Source of the DNA: Podila epigama
Lineage: Eukaryota > Mortierellomycota > Mortierellomycetes > Mortierellales > Mortierellaceae
DNA length: 19,462 nucleotides
Reading direction: 5' to 3'
Assembly (NCBI GenBank): GCA_015679605.1
Contig: JAAAVE010000337.1
Location: 2,870 to 22,331, forward strand
In this document: positions 1 through 9,078 of the stretch, one piece after another
How the letters are laid out: each line of letters begins with the position of its first letter
Numbering within the stretch: the stretch's first letter is position 1
The notes under the pieces: generated by a model
The model's input: the letters and a program-made list of their open reading frames with translations, nothing else
Databases searched by the model: none
Told to the model about the DNA's origin: nothing
Program-made: the position numbers and the translations under genes

Positions 1-1
1 A

Positions 2-3000
2 GCTACAATTGGGTCTATGCAACAGGAATTAGTGTCAAGAGTGTCGGAACATGAACAACACGAAGCCAAAGATGAAGTCAAGGAGAGCAGTATGGGGCTG
101 GAGCGTAATTCAATGGCCATAGCCATGTCATCACAGGAATCTGGACATGTCAATGCCCCACAAGATGCTGGTCATCTCGATGCCCTGCAGAAAACTGTAG
201 AAGCCCCAAATAATGCCCCTCCACCACCACCGTCATCGTTACCTCCACCACCGCCACCACCACCACCAGCATCATCGCTACCACCTCCTCCTCCTCCACC
301 GCCACCACCATTGTCAAAAGGTAAACTACAAGGCCATGCACCATCTCAATCATTGACATCAAATCCGGATTTGTCGCCAACATCTGGCAGCACCCAGCAG
401 CCAACAACACCCAATAGAAGCATTATTGCTAGACACGTCCTTCGTTGGGATGCTCTTTCACATGGTGATATCTCGCATACGGTCTTTGACACGGAATCAC
501 ATCATCATGAGCTGACCCAAAGTCTCCTCCACCATCATCATCATCACCACCATCATCATCATCATCATCGACATGTCCACAGTGCTGAAACAACAGGAGG
601 CGCTCAACCAACGACATCGACTTCTTCACATACATCACACCCATTACAGCGTCAACAAAGACCAGGACATGGTACATTATCTACCCATCATTCGGGTACC
701 CATGAGCAGGATGATGCGAAGGCGTCTGGATCTTTGTCTTTTGAGGGTCTTCATGTCAGTTCTGCGTCTATGCAAGATGGTCGTAATATTCCCAGGAAGA
801 TAGATCCTTTTGACAACTTCTCTGGATCTAAAGCGGGCGGTGCACCTGGCCCAAGAGAAGGGCAACTGACGATGACCAAGTCAAAACCAGAGGATTTAAT
901 TACTGAGCATGGTCCAACACTTCATGCGGCTCCATTGGCAATCGAGATGGATGTTCAGAAATTTGAAGGTAACACAAAAAAGGACGGATTGTTGGATAAG
1001 ATGGTACATGTACATGCATACATACCATCGTCGCTTGGAGAATACAGGCTGATATATTGTTTTCATGGCTCGATTGTACTTATGCGGATGGAATTAGAGC
1101 TCTTCTGCATCGATCCTATTGAAGAGCAGAAACGTGTCAAAGCCAAGGAGTCTCTTTTACAATCAAGGTAAATAGCAGTTTCAAACAGTTGGTACACTTT
1201 GTACACTTTGTACTTGCTGCCTTGAAAGAGGAACAATCAACCTAAACCAAAGGCTGTAACATGCGCAATAGATCAAAACCAAAGGAAGTATCATTGCTCG
1301 ATGTCCGCCGAGGAACCAACGTCTCTATCGGTCTCTCAAGGCTCATGAAGCGCTACGAATCGTTCGAGGCAATCAGGTCGATGATTTTGAATCTGGATAC
1401 GGCCAAAAAGTCCTCGAGTCCATCATTAAATGTGTCTCGCTCAATCGGTACAGAGGCTCTGCCAACATCTGTTCCCTCGTCATCATCTCTTGCCTCTTCT
1501 GTCGGCGCCAACACGGCAGGAAACGAACGTTCGGACAGGTCCTCGGTACCCGTTTTGTCAGAGTTCCCTTCGCCGAAGAGTTCCCTGGCAGGATCTCGAT
1601 CTATGTTTGGCCATGGTCAGGGTTTGTCTCTAGCGGGCCCTTCTGGACTTCCAAGGTCGTCTACTGGCCTACCGTCGAGTCGGACAAGGTCAGGGTCTAC
1701 GGCATTCAGCTCCACGATGCCATGGTCAGCCTCGTCAACTCCTGTCCTGACGCCGCACCCCTTATTTGCACCTAAACCGCCTTCTCCAGCACCGTCAGCA
1801 TCCAATTCTAGTGTTAAATCTGCCTCGAACACGTCGTTGTCGACATCGAGATCAGAGACGCCTATAGTATACCAGCAATACTTGACTTTGGATGACCTTT
1901 TGACATTGGAGCCATTGCTGCCGACCGATAAGGAGAAAAAGATGATTGACCTGTACCAAAGGCAGAACAGTGCCGATTTTCAGGCGAATGAGGCCGACGC
2001 GATTCAAAAGCTGGGCTTTCCAGAAAGGTTCATGTATATTATAAGCAAGCCCATATTCCCAGTCATGCCCAAGACTGCAACATCCAAGGGGCACTCTCCG
2101 GTCGCGGCTGAATCTGGCGGTCTCAAACGTGGGAAAGGCCTTGTTGGATTAACGAGTGGCTCTACAGCAGTGGCAACGGCTCCTTTACCTGAGGAACCGC
2201 TTGAAATGGAGGATTTTGTATTCACGGCCACCTGCATGCTCCGGTTCGACTCGGACTTGCGGTCGACTGCCACTCAGATTCAAGAGCTTATCGAAGGCTG
2301 CGATGCACTACGGACGAACGAGTTTCTCAAGGCGCTCTTCCTTGGTGTACTGAAAGTTGGGAATTTGTTGAACACTGTGTACGGTCGCAAGAAGCCCAGT
2401 TGGCAGCAGCATATCCATAGTCATCAACACCGTCCTCACCCTCCGCAACATACCCAATTGCCTGCACCAGGTTCCCGTCACCAACCAGTATCCATCTCTG
2501 GTCAGTCTCAGCCGCCGCCGCCGCCGCCTCCTCCTCCTCCTCCACCACCACCACCACCACCACCACCACCACGGTCTTCATCTCCCCTTTCACAAGATGT
2601 GCCTAGGTCTAATAATCCACCTCCACCTCCACCTCCTCCACCTCCAGTCAAAGGAGCTATCCCAATCCCGCCACCTCCGCCTCCAGTAAATGGATCATCA
2701 ACTATCCCACCACCACCGCCACCACCACCTCCTGGACGTGGCGGTACAAAGGCAGTGCGGACAATATCAGGGCAAGATGCAACCACGTCATCCATATCAC
2801 CGTCGACACAGTCATCAAGCCATGTTTCTGTACAACAACAACAAGGGGCGGCAGGGTTCCGACTTCACAGTCTATTAAAACTTCGCGATGTGCGTAGTCT
2901 GGACAACAAGTCGAATTTGATGCACTACTTGGCCAAGATGGTTGCCAACACGAACCCAGAGCTCCTGAGTCTCCCCGACGAGTTCAGTTTTCTGGGCAAA

Positions 3001-3804
3001 CTGGAGCAATACCGGACCCGTGAGATTCTGGACCAAGTGCTTGAGCACCAAAAAGTGATCAAGCGACTTGCAGTGTTTAAGAGCAAGATTGAGTCCATGG
3101 TTGCTTCACTTGAGCGCAGCATTCATAATGAAGAACAACAAAAGGTGGAGGGGCAAGCTGTAGAATCCAAAGAGTTGGAACAGCAAGCAACTAAAGACAT
3201 GGGTCCAGACGAAGGGATAGACGATGAGACGGATATGATCTTAAATGACGAAGACGAGAGTCTGCGGGATGCGCGGTTGGTCTTGCGAAAGCTGGATGTA
3301 TTCCTGAGTGAGGCTCAAGAACAGTATGATGAACTTGTGGACCTGGTTGAGATACTGGACTATAGCTGGAAGGCAACAGCGGTGTACTTTGGCGAAAAGT
3401 CTGTTGGAGAGTTACCTGCAATCAACCCACCGGCTCCTGCGCAAGGGAATGGACCGTCTTTGCCTTCTTCAGATTCATCGTTGGTGGGTCAGACAAGTCA
3501 AGGGCATGTTGACCTTGCAGCTTCAGCACAGATGGTGAGCCGGATGATCGCTGGTCAATGTAAGCCTCCAGAAGAAATCTTTAGCGTTCTCAACGAGTTT
3601 CTCAAGCACTTTCGTGAGGCACATCTACAGAACGAGGACAATTTGATTCGTGAGAAACGGCAGGCTGCGGTTGTATTACGAAACAAGACTTCCTCGGGCT
3701 ATGGAACGCCTGGAACGCCTCCAACAGCGTCGTCGGCTTCAACAGGACAGGTTGGACAACAATCGAGGACAATGGCGTTGAGGTCATCTAGGGCCACCTC
3801 TTGA
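2..3804 (+). CDS. Formin (FH1-FH2), C-terminal part, cut by the left window edge
   Basis: Formins nucleate and elongate unbranched actin filaments at the cell cortex and tip; FH1 binds profilin-actin and FH2 caps the barbed end. The frame is open to the left edge (first Met at 17), so the N-terminal regulatory domains lie outside. FH1-type polyproline tracts lie at 210-310. FH2 starts near 440 (LRWDAL, the conserved Trp) and continues with ELFCIDP (about 1097), SLLDVRRGTNVSIGLSRL (about 1290), PERFMYIISK (about 2017), LGVLKVGNLLNT (about 2341) and AAGFRLHSLLKLRD (2848 on), which holds the conserved actin-contact Lys at 2878-2880. The FH2 tail runs to about 3660. One clear intron, 1168-1271, joins phase 2 to QSR-SKPKEVSLLD. 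A second, in-frame intron at 969-1097 is likely and would create KFEELFCIDP. With both removed the visible part is 1189 residues. Low-complexity insertions split FH2 at about 492-943, 1411-1866, 2060-2200 and 2386-2844. Family call is firm; the exact splice form is less so. Confidence 0.93.
529..567 (+). repeat. CAT/CAC repeat encoding 13 consecutive His
   Basis: A run of CAY codons encodes 13 histidines, followed by RHVH, inside the first insertion of the formin FH2 domain. It mixes CAC and CAT, so it is not a pure microsatellite. Confidence 0.95.
969..1097 (+). other. Probable in-frame intron in the formin gene
   Basis: The donor GTAACA follows GAAG and the acceptor is TTAG. The stretch is 129 nt, exactly 43 codons without a stop, so it reads through. 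The peptide it would encode has no resemblance to FH2, while removing it gives KFEELFCIDPIEEQKR, the form expected for formins at this point. An alternative intron of 96 nt (1004-1099) is also possible. This is an inference from splice signals and family pattern. Confidence 0.6.
1168..1271 (+). other. Formin intron, phase 2
   Basis: The donor is GTAAAT after AATCAAG, and the acceptor is CAATAG. The first exon ends with two bases (AG) and the next begins with A, restoring an Arg codon and the FH2 motif KEVSLLDVRR. Without splicing the frame stops at 1169-1171. A CTGTAAC sequence at 1254-1260 is a plausible branch point. Confidence 0.88.
2512..2571 (+). repeat. 20-residue polyproline tract in three synonymous-codon blocks
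   Basis: Twenty proline codons in a row are ordered as five CCG, then five CCT, then ten CCA. Three shorter polyproline tracts follow (about 2618-2646, 2670-2685, 2707-2733). All lie in the fourth insertion of the formin FH2 domain rather than in the FH1 region. Confidence 0.93.
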
Positions 3805-3975
3805 GTAGCATTATTTTCGTAGAATCCAAATCATGTCACAATTGCCACAATTGCAAAGGGGAAGATGTAACTCCTCGGCCACGGTTACAACAGTAACAAA
3901 CAAACAACAGCAAGACAATAACAGCCAGCAACAATAGCAACAACAACAAAAAAAAAAGACCCGACCATGACCCAT
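3805..3975. other. Convergent 3' intergenic region, formin and PRO2
   Basis: These 171 bases separate the two stop codons. They are rich in CAA/AAC repeats (about 3893-3950) and end in a short A-run. I see no gene and no clear AATAAA on either strand. Confidence 0.7.
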
Positions 3976-4740
3976 TTATTCTAAGCGCTGTCGCTTGTGA
4001 GAAAGCTCCGCGAGGGATTCCCGCTCTTGAAGAGGGATCTTTTCATGGAGATAAGGACGTTTTCCGGCACCATAATCACCCGAGGCATGACCGTTGCCAT
4101 GAAGTTGGTATTTGTAGATGACAAGACCCTCGAGGCCGACGGGACCACGAGCGTGGGTCTTGTTTGTGCTGACACCGACCTCAGCGCCAAAGCCATAACG
4201 GAAACCATCAGCGAAGCGAGTACTTGCGTTCCAGTAAACGCCAGCAGCATCCACACCGGCCATGAATTGTTTTGCCTCCTTTTCATTCTCGGTCAAGATC
4301 GCATCCGTGTGTTTACTACCGTGTTCGTTGATGTGTTCCATTGCCTCCTCGATCGAGTTGACTGCTTTGACGGCCAGTGTCAGTTCCAAAAACTCTGTGT
4401 CATAATCCTCGTCCTGACTTGGCAGGATCTTGTCTGCATGCTCCTTTACAAAATCGGTGGATTGAAGGTTGTCGAAGGAAGCCTTGTCACATTTGAGGGT
4501 CACGCCATGGTCGACGGCAAGTGTTTTAGCGAGTGTCTTGAAAAACTCTGAAGAGAGATGAGAGGCATGGACAAGCAAGGTTTCGGTCGAGTTGCAAGCT
4601 GCAGGGTAAGTAGTTTTTGCATCGACGACGACCTTTTGAGCCAACTCGAGTTTTGCTGTTTCGGCAATAAAAGTGGAGCATAATCCATCTGCATGACCCA
4701 AGACTGGGATCCTATTGATTACAATAAAAAGGATGTGAGT

Positions 4741-4772
<32 letters not shown>

Positions 4773-5561
4773 AATGTAGATGTGTCCACTTTGATCCTCC
4801 ATTGTAAGACTACAAAAGCATTGTGTCTTTTTGCTTTTTTTCTACAACACTTTTGCGTTGACGAACCTTGTGTTCCATTGAATGTACTTGACAAGAGAGT
4901 TGCTTCCACGAGGAATCACAAGATCAATATATTTATCCTGCTTGAGCAGTCCATCAATGTCCTGTCTGGATTCGACAATCTGGATAGCATCGGCAGGGAT
5001 CACACTCTTTTCCTGTTCGGAATGAGATGATGACGAGGTAGCAGCGTCGTCCAATGCCTGACGGATGGCTGTAGAGATGGCACTGCAAGTATGGAACGAT
5101 TCCTTGCCACCCTTGAGAATGGCAGCGTTGCCAGATTTGATGGCAAGGGCGGCGATGTTGACGACGACCTCAGGACGGGCCTCAAAGATGACGAGGAGTA
5201 CGCCGACAGGACACGAGACGCGGTAGAGTTCTAGGCCGTTGTCGAGACGAGTCGCGGCCTGAACTTTTCCTGCAGGGTCTTCGAGGTTGTCAATGTCGGA
5301 GATACCCTCGAGCATCGTGTCGAATTTGCCAGGACCCTCGAGATCGAGTCGCTTGTAGAGGGAGGCAGAGAGTTTGCCAGCCTCGACCTGTTGCAGAGCC
5401 AGGTCCTTGTCCATCTTGTTGGCCTTGAGAATGTCATCCTTGGCAGAGGCGAGTTTTTGTTTGATCAAGTTCAGGGCTACAGACTTTTGAGCGGTATCGA
5501 CGGTTTGGAGGATGTTGGCGGCCTGGCGGGCATTGAATGCGATCTGCGTGATAGAGTCCAT
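3976..5561 (-). CDS. PRO2: Gamma-glutamyl phosphate reductase (glutamate-5-semialdehyde dehydrogenase)
   Basis: This enzyme reduces gamma-glutamyl phosphate to glutamate-5-semialdehyde with NADPH, the second step of proline synthesis, in the cytosol. Exon 1 is 5561-4867 and exon 2 is 4711-3976. The intron 4712-4866 (155 nt) has donor GTTCGT and acceptor AATAG and joins QWNT-R-IPVLGHADG. The product is 476 aa, against roughly 456 in yeast; the extra length is mainly a Ser-rich loop (ATSSSSHSEQEKS). Visible family motifs are PVGVLLVIFEARPEV, SGNAAILKGGKES, the catalytic Cys at residue 271 in YPAACNSTETLLVH, and the signature WNASTRFADGFRYGFGAEVG. The first ATG sits behind an A-rich leader and the reading starts at the usual family N-terminus. 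It is an unfused, fungal-type protein, whereas animals and plants carry the kinase-fused P5CS. The donor is non-canonical at position +3, but reading phase and homology support it. Confidence 0.96.
4712..4866 (-). other. PRO2 intron containing a (CA)12 microsatellite
   Basis: This phase-2 intron carries a 12-unit TG repeat on the plus strand at 4743-4766, which is (CA)12 in the transcript. At 155 nt it is the longest intron in the window, and the repeat accounts for part of that. Confidence 0.9.
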
Positions 5562-5872
5562 CTTTTTTTTTTGTTTGATATCTGTTCTAGTTAAGGAGAG
5601 ATGGGTGAGGTGAGAAAAAATAAAGGGGAGAGGAAGACAAGGGGAGAGGGCGACGAGGGGTGGGTGTGTGTGTGTGTTTGTGTGTGTGGAGTAGGGAGAG
5701 ATGTCGTTGTGGGATGATGGAATGGGTGGAATGAATGAATGAAAATAAATGAATGAACAGAGACAGGGGACAGCCGTTGTTGGGTGAAGTTGAGTTCCTG
5801 AGGGTGAAAGCCAATTGGTCGTAGAGTTGGAATGGCTTTAATTTTCCGTGGTATAATGCGATCCTCTCAGAC

Positions 5873-5879
5873 TGACTCA
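5873..5879. promoter_or_regulatory. TGACTCA, Gcn4/CPC1-type bZIP site
   Basis: An exact TGACTCA lies 312 bases upstream of the PRO2 start. This is the core recognised by Gcn4/CPC1 in general amino-acid control. PRO2 is an amino-acid biosynthesis gene, so the placement makes sense. A single 7-mer can occur by chance. Confidence 0.45.
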
Positions 5880-6057
5880 TTGGGGACAAGCCACCCATCT
5901 CGGAATGGTGGCGTGGGGTCTGGCTGGAAGAAGCATCATGGACGTGTTTTTTTGTCACACAAGCGAAAAATGGATAGAAAAGAAAAAGAAAAAGAAAAGG
6001 GTAGGAAAAGAGACCAAAGGAGGGGCCCCCGTTCCTTTTTCCGTTTTTGGACACGAA

Positions 6058-6081
6058 CAACACCAACACCAACACCAACAC
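6058..6081 (+). repeat. (CAACAC)4 hexanucleotide repeat
   Basis: Four perfect copies of CAACAC lie in the divergent promoter region. No coding role is apparent. Confidence 0.95.
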
Positions 6082-6258
6082 ACTATATTACACTAGACAA
6101 GTTTGTCACTCCTGGATGGATTAATTAATATTTTCTTGTCTTTCTGTCGTGTGAGAAGTAAAGAAGAAAAAAAAAAGATTACGAAAAGTCAGAAACAGAG
6201 TGGCTGGCTGGCTACTTGGCATGAACCAGAATCATGACTTTTATGAGAGAGCAGCCCA

Positions 6259-6322
6259 GTCTGGTCAGTCTGGTCAGTCCTAGTCAATCTGGTCAATCTG
6301 GTCAGGCTCAGGCTCAGTCTCA
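6259..6322 (+). repeat. Degenerate TCTGGTCAG/TCTGGTCAA tandem repeat
   Basis: A 9-base unit recurs several times with substitutions and then decays into GGCTCA repeats. It sits between PRO2 and the alpha-galactosidase gene. Confidence 0.85.
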
Positions 6323-7083
6323 AAGCAAGTAACAAGCGCAAGTGCAAGTGTGTGAGATTTCTGACACTTGGTTGTTGCAGTACTTTGGGTTGTCAATGAT
6401 AGTGCGCGCATGGTCGTCATTTTTTGTCACACGCGCAAAAACACGGTCAGTCGCGTCAGCCATGTCAGACGCACGTACCTCTTGATTTGCCACATTGAAA
6501 TTGCCCACCCATCCATTTTTTTTTTACCAGTCCACTCCTCCACACTCTTTTTGTTCTCACGCCTTTGGAACACGAGTGCATGCACATCCACACCATCACA
6601 CTTTACGCAACCACTTGAACTCGTCAACACGCATAGGCATACATACAACATTGACCATCATTCGTCAACACCCTCGTCAACACCCTGCACATTAGCACCA
6701 AAGACATCCTTTATTGACAACTACTTTTCTCTTCTGTTTTTTTTCCCACCTTGGCTCCTTTTCACCCTTTCTTTTTTCCTTGTTGTCCTCCAGAATTCCC
6801 GTGCAGCGCTAGTTGCCTTTTGGCTTACCTTCTCCTCGACCTTTGTCTTTTGTCTCTTTACCAACCCAACCCTTCTTTTTCTCTTTCTCTCTCTCTCCCT
6901 CTCTCGCGTGCACACACACATTCTCACTTACATCTTCACTTACTTTACTCTTCTCTCCCTCCTTCCATCTCTCTTTTCAACTTCTATCTCGTCCACACAT
7001 CCAACCAGCATTCCTTCACAGAGTGTCTCAGCAACCCACCTCTTGAATAACAATCCTCAACTTCATCAAAACACGTCATCTTA

Positions 7084-8913
7084 ATGCGCTCACCATTGTC
7101 CCATATTCTGCTCTTGTGGCAGGCGGTTCGGCAAGTGTCCGAGAATGCACCTCCACCCGTCCTAGATCTGCCCTCGAAGGTCATTGCGCCCGATACACTG
7201 CTCTCACCCACACCACCCATGGGTTTCAACAACTGGGCCAGATACGAATGTAATCTGGATCAAAAATTGTTCACTGAAACCGCTGACTGGATGGCTTCAC
7301 ATGGACTCTTGGCCGCAGGATATGACACTATCACTGTCGATGACTGCTGGATGACCATGGACCGAGATCCCGTCACAAAGGCCCTCGTCGTCAACACCAC
7401 CTTATTCCCCAATGGCATGGCCTGGTTAGGTCAATATTTTCACAATAAGGGCTTCAAGTTTGGTATCTATGAAGACGCTGGCTTCAAAACCTGTGGTGGC
7501 TACCCAGGTTCTCTAGGGCACTATGAGCGGGATGTGGCCCAATTTGCATCGTGGGATGTCGATTATATCAAACTGGATGGTTGTTACGTCAACAGAAACG
7601 AGTCTCTTCCTTCCAGTGAAACGCTCGAGCCCACATTCCGTCAGCTCTATGAGCGCTTTGGCGTCGCCATCCGGCAGCAGTCTCGCCCAATGGTCTATTC
7701 TGAGTCTGCTCCCGCCTATTTTGCTGGACTCTCTGCAGGCACAGGCGACCGGGTCGGCAAGGATTGGTACAAGGTCCATTCATGGATTGGACGGTATGGA
7801 CAACTCTGGCGACATTCAACTGACATCTCGGTTTACAAAAAGGACGGCAAGAGCCGCTGGCCCAGTGTCATGACCAACTACCGCTTCAACATCCGTCTCG
7901 CTCGATTCCAAAAGCCTGGCAACTGGAACGACCCTGACTTTATTATCACTGGTGACGACGAGGGCCTGACACTGGAAGAGCAAAAGTCGCAGTTTGGCCT
8001 CTGGTCCATTATGGCTGCACCTTTAATCCTCAGCACTGATGTCAAGGAGCTCACCATCGACCAAATCGCTTTCCTCACCAACAAGGAGATCATCGCTATC
8101 AATCAGGACCCCCTGGGCATCCAAGGCCGCATTGCATGGCGGAGCGAAAAGAGTGACGTCTTGGTCAAACCACTAAGTGACATGTCGACCCGCGCTGTGG
8201 CAGTTTTGAACAAGGAAGACAAGACGGCAAACGTTTCTGTTCCCTTTTCTCACATGGGCTACAACTTCCCATCCTCGACCAATGGATGCGACTATCTCGT
8301 GCGCGAATTGTTCACACAGTCAGAAGAGACCATCACTGTCAAAGAGCCTCGGTCACACCTACTCACGACCCTCCTGCGGCCCCATGCTACGGCCCTCTAC
8401 CGTATCAAGACTCTTTCCACCGCACCCGAATGCTTTGCGACAGTGCCAACGGGTGCTCTGTACTTGACATCTTCCTTACTCTGCGCTGATGTCTTCCGGT
8501 CCAACATCACCGCAGGCAACAAGGTCATTGGTTTCCCCTGTACATCCAACGAGAACCAGCTGTGGCAAGTCTCCACGGCCCCACCACCCTTCACCGCACC
8601 CACAACAACTACCTGGGTCGACCCCCAGGCATTGCTCTGGATCAAGACCTTGGACAACTACTGTCTCGATGTCACCCTCCACAATGGTATGGTCGTCCCT
8701 GGATCTGCCGTGGTCATCAATCCTTGCGATGTGACCAAGGAGACGCAGCAATGGATCTATGACCCCTTGCAAGGCAGTCTCTTCCATGCTAGCTCTGCTC
8801 TTTGTATCGAAGCCCCCGGAGCCGTGAACATTGTTACCTCATCATCCATCCCCTTGAAGCTCAGCATGTGCGGGTACCAAAAGGACAGCCAAGTCTGGTC
8901 CATGCCTTCATAA
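7084..8913 (+). CDS. GH27 alpha-galactosidase with C-terminal ricin-type beta-trefoil
   Basis: The predicted enzyme (609 aa) removes terminal alpha-galactose from oligosaccharides or galactomannan by a retaining mechanism. The GH27 barrel begins at about residue 43 (TPPMGFNNW, then DDCW) and runs to about 330. The nucleophile is Asp165 in YIKLDGCY. The likely acid/base is Asp247 in WRHSTDI, aligned with human alpha-Gal A Asp231. NWNDPDF and INQDPLG are also conserved. A beta-sandwich follows to about residue 435. Residues about 437-609 hold three QxW repeats (QLW with Trp494, QQW with Trp557, QVW with Trp605), each after a Cys-rich strand. This is a complete ricin-B-like trefoil, probably carbohydrate binding (CBM13-like). 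A short Pro/Thr linker (APPPFTAPTTTT) sits after the first repeat. The N-terminus has only a weak hydrophobic stretch (residues 5-16), so secretion is likely but not proven. An in-frame stop at 7048-7050 supports this start. No intron is needed. Confidence 0.95.
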   Translation: MRSPLSHILLLWQAVRQVSENAPPPVLDLPSKVIAPDTLLSPTPPMGFNNWARYECNLDQKLFTETADWMASHGLLAAGYDTITVDDCWMTMDRDPVTKALVVNTTLFPNGMAWLGQYFHNKGFKFGIYEDAGFKTCGGYPGSLGHYERDVAQFASWDVDYIKLDGCYVNRNESLPSSETLEPTFRQLYERFGVAIRQQSRPMVYSESAPAYFAGLSAGTGDRVGKDWYKVHSWIGRYGQLWRHSTDISVYKKDGKSRWPSVMTNYRFNIRLARFQKPGNWNDPDFIITGDDEGLTLEEQKSQFGLWSIMAAPLILSTDVKELTIDQIAFLTNKEIIAINQDPLGIQGRIAWRSEKSDVLVKPLSDMSTRAVAVLNKEDKTANVSVPFSHMGYNFPSSTNGCDYLVRELFTQSEETITVKEPRSHLLTTLLRPHATALYRIKTLSTAPECFATVPTGALYLTSSLLCADVFRSNITAGNKVIGFPCTSNENQLWQVSTAPPPFTAPTTTTWVDPQALLWIKTLDNYCLDVTLHNGMVVPGSAVVINPCDVTKETQQWIYDPLQGSLFHASSALCIEAPGAVNIVTSSSIPLKLSMCGYQKDSQVWSMPS

Positions 8914-9078
8914 CCATAATCACATTATTGTAAATTCCAAGATTAAAAGGAAACAAGTAAAGTTATAAAAAGAGAGAGACAACACACGTTCTATGTGTCC
9001 AATCTAGCGCATGCATTTTTTTAAATGTTTTATTACAAGAGTCTGAACTCTTGGGTGTGTGCATAACACTATCACGTT
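8914..9078. other. Convergent 3' intergenic region, alpha-galactosidase and CLP1
   Basis: These 165 bases separate two facing stop codons. A GATTAAAAGG stretch at about 8940-8950 may serve the plus-strand gene as an A-rich polyadenylation signal. I see no gene. Confidence 0.6.

Larger units (their letters stand above)
5562..7083. other. Divergent promoter region between PRO2 and the alpha-galactosidase gene
   Basis: About 1.5 kb without a convincing gene. It holds a GT microsatellite (5664-5688), AATG/AATA-type repeats (5729-5757), AAAG-rich DNA (about 5980-6010), (CAACAC)4 (6058-6081), a TCTGGTCAG-type tandem (6259-6322), and a long C/T-rich strand from about 6720 to 7010, which is typical of fungal promoters and 5' leaders. 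Two longer open frames here (6368-7084 plus, 5587-6081 minus) are low-complexity translations of these repeats. Confidence 0.75.

Noticed and set aside
2327-2795. Antisense polyglycine and polyvaline frames
   Set aside because: They are shadows of the proline-codon repeats of the formin gene.
5587-6081. Minus-strand open frame of 164 codons in the divergent promoter
   Set aside because: It is low-complexity sequence derived from microsatellites and A-rich repeats, with no domain pattern.
6368-7084. Open frame of 238 codons before the alpha-galactosidase gene
   Set aside because: It is a translation of C/T-rich promoter DNA (Ser/Leu/Phe/His runs), is in another frame from the enzyme, and shows no family resemblance.
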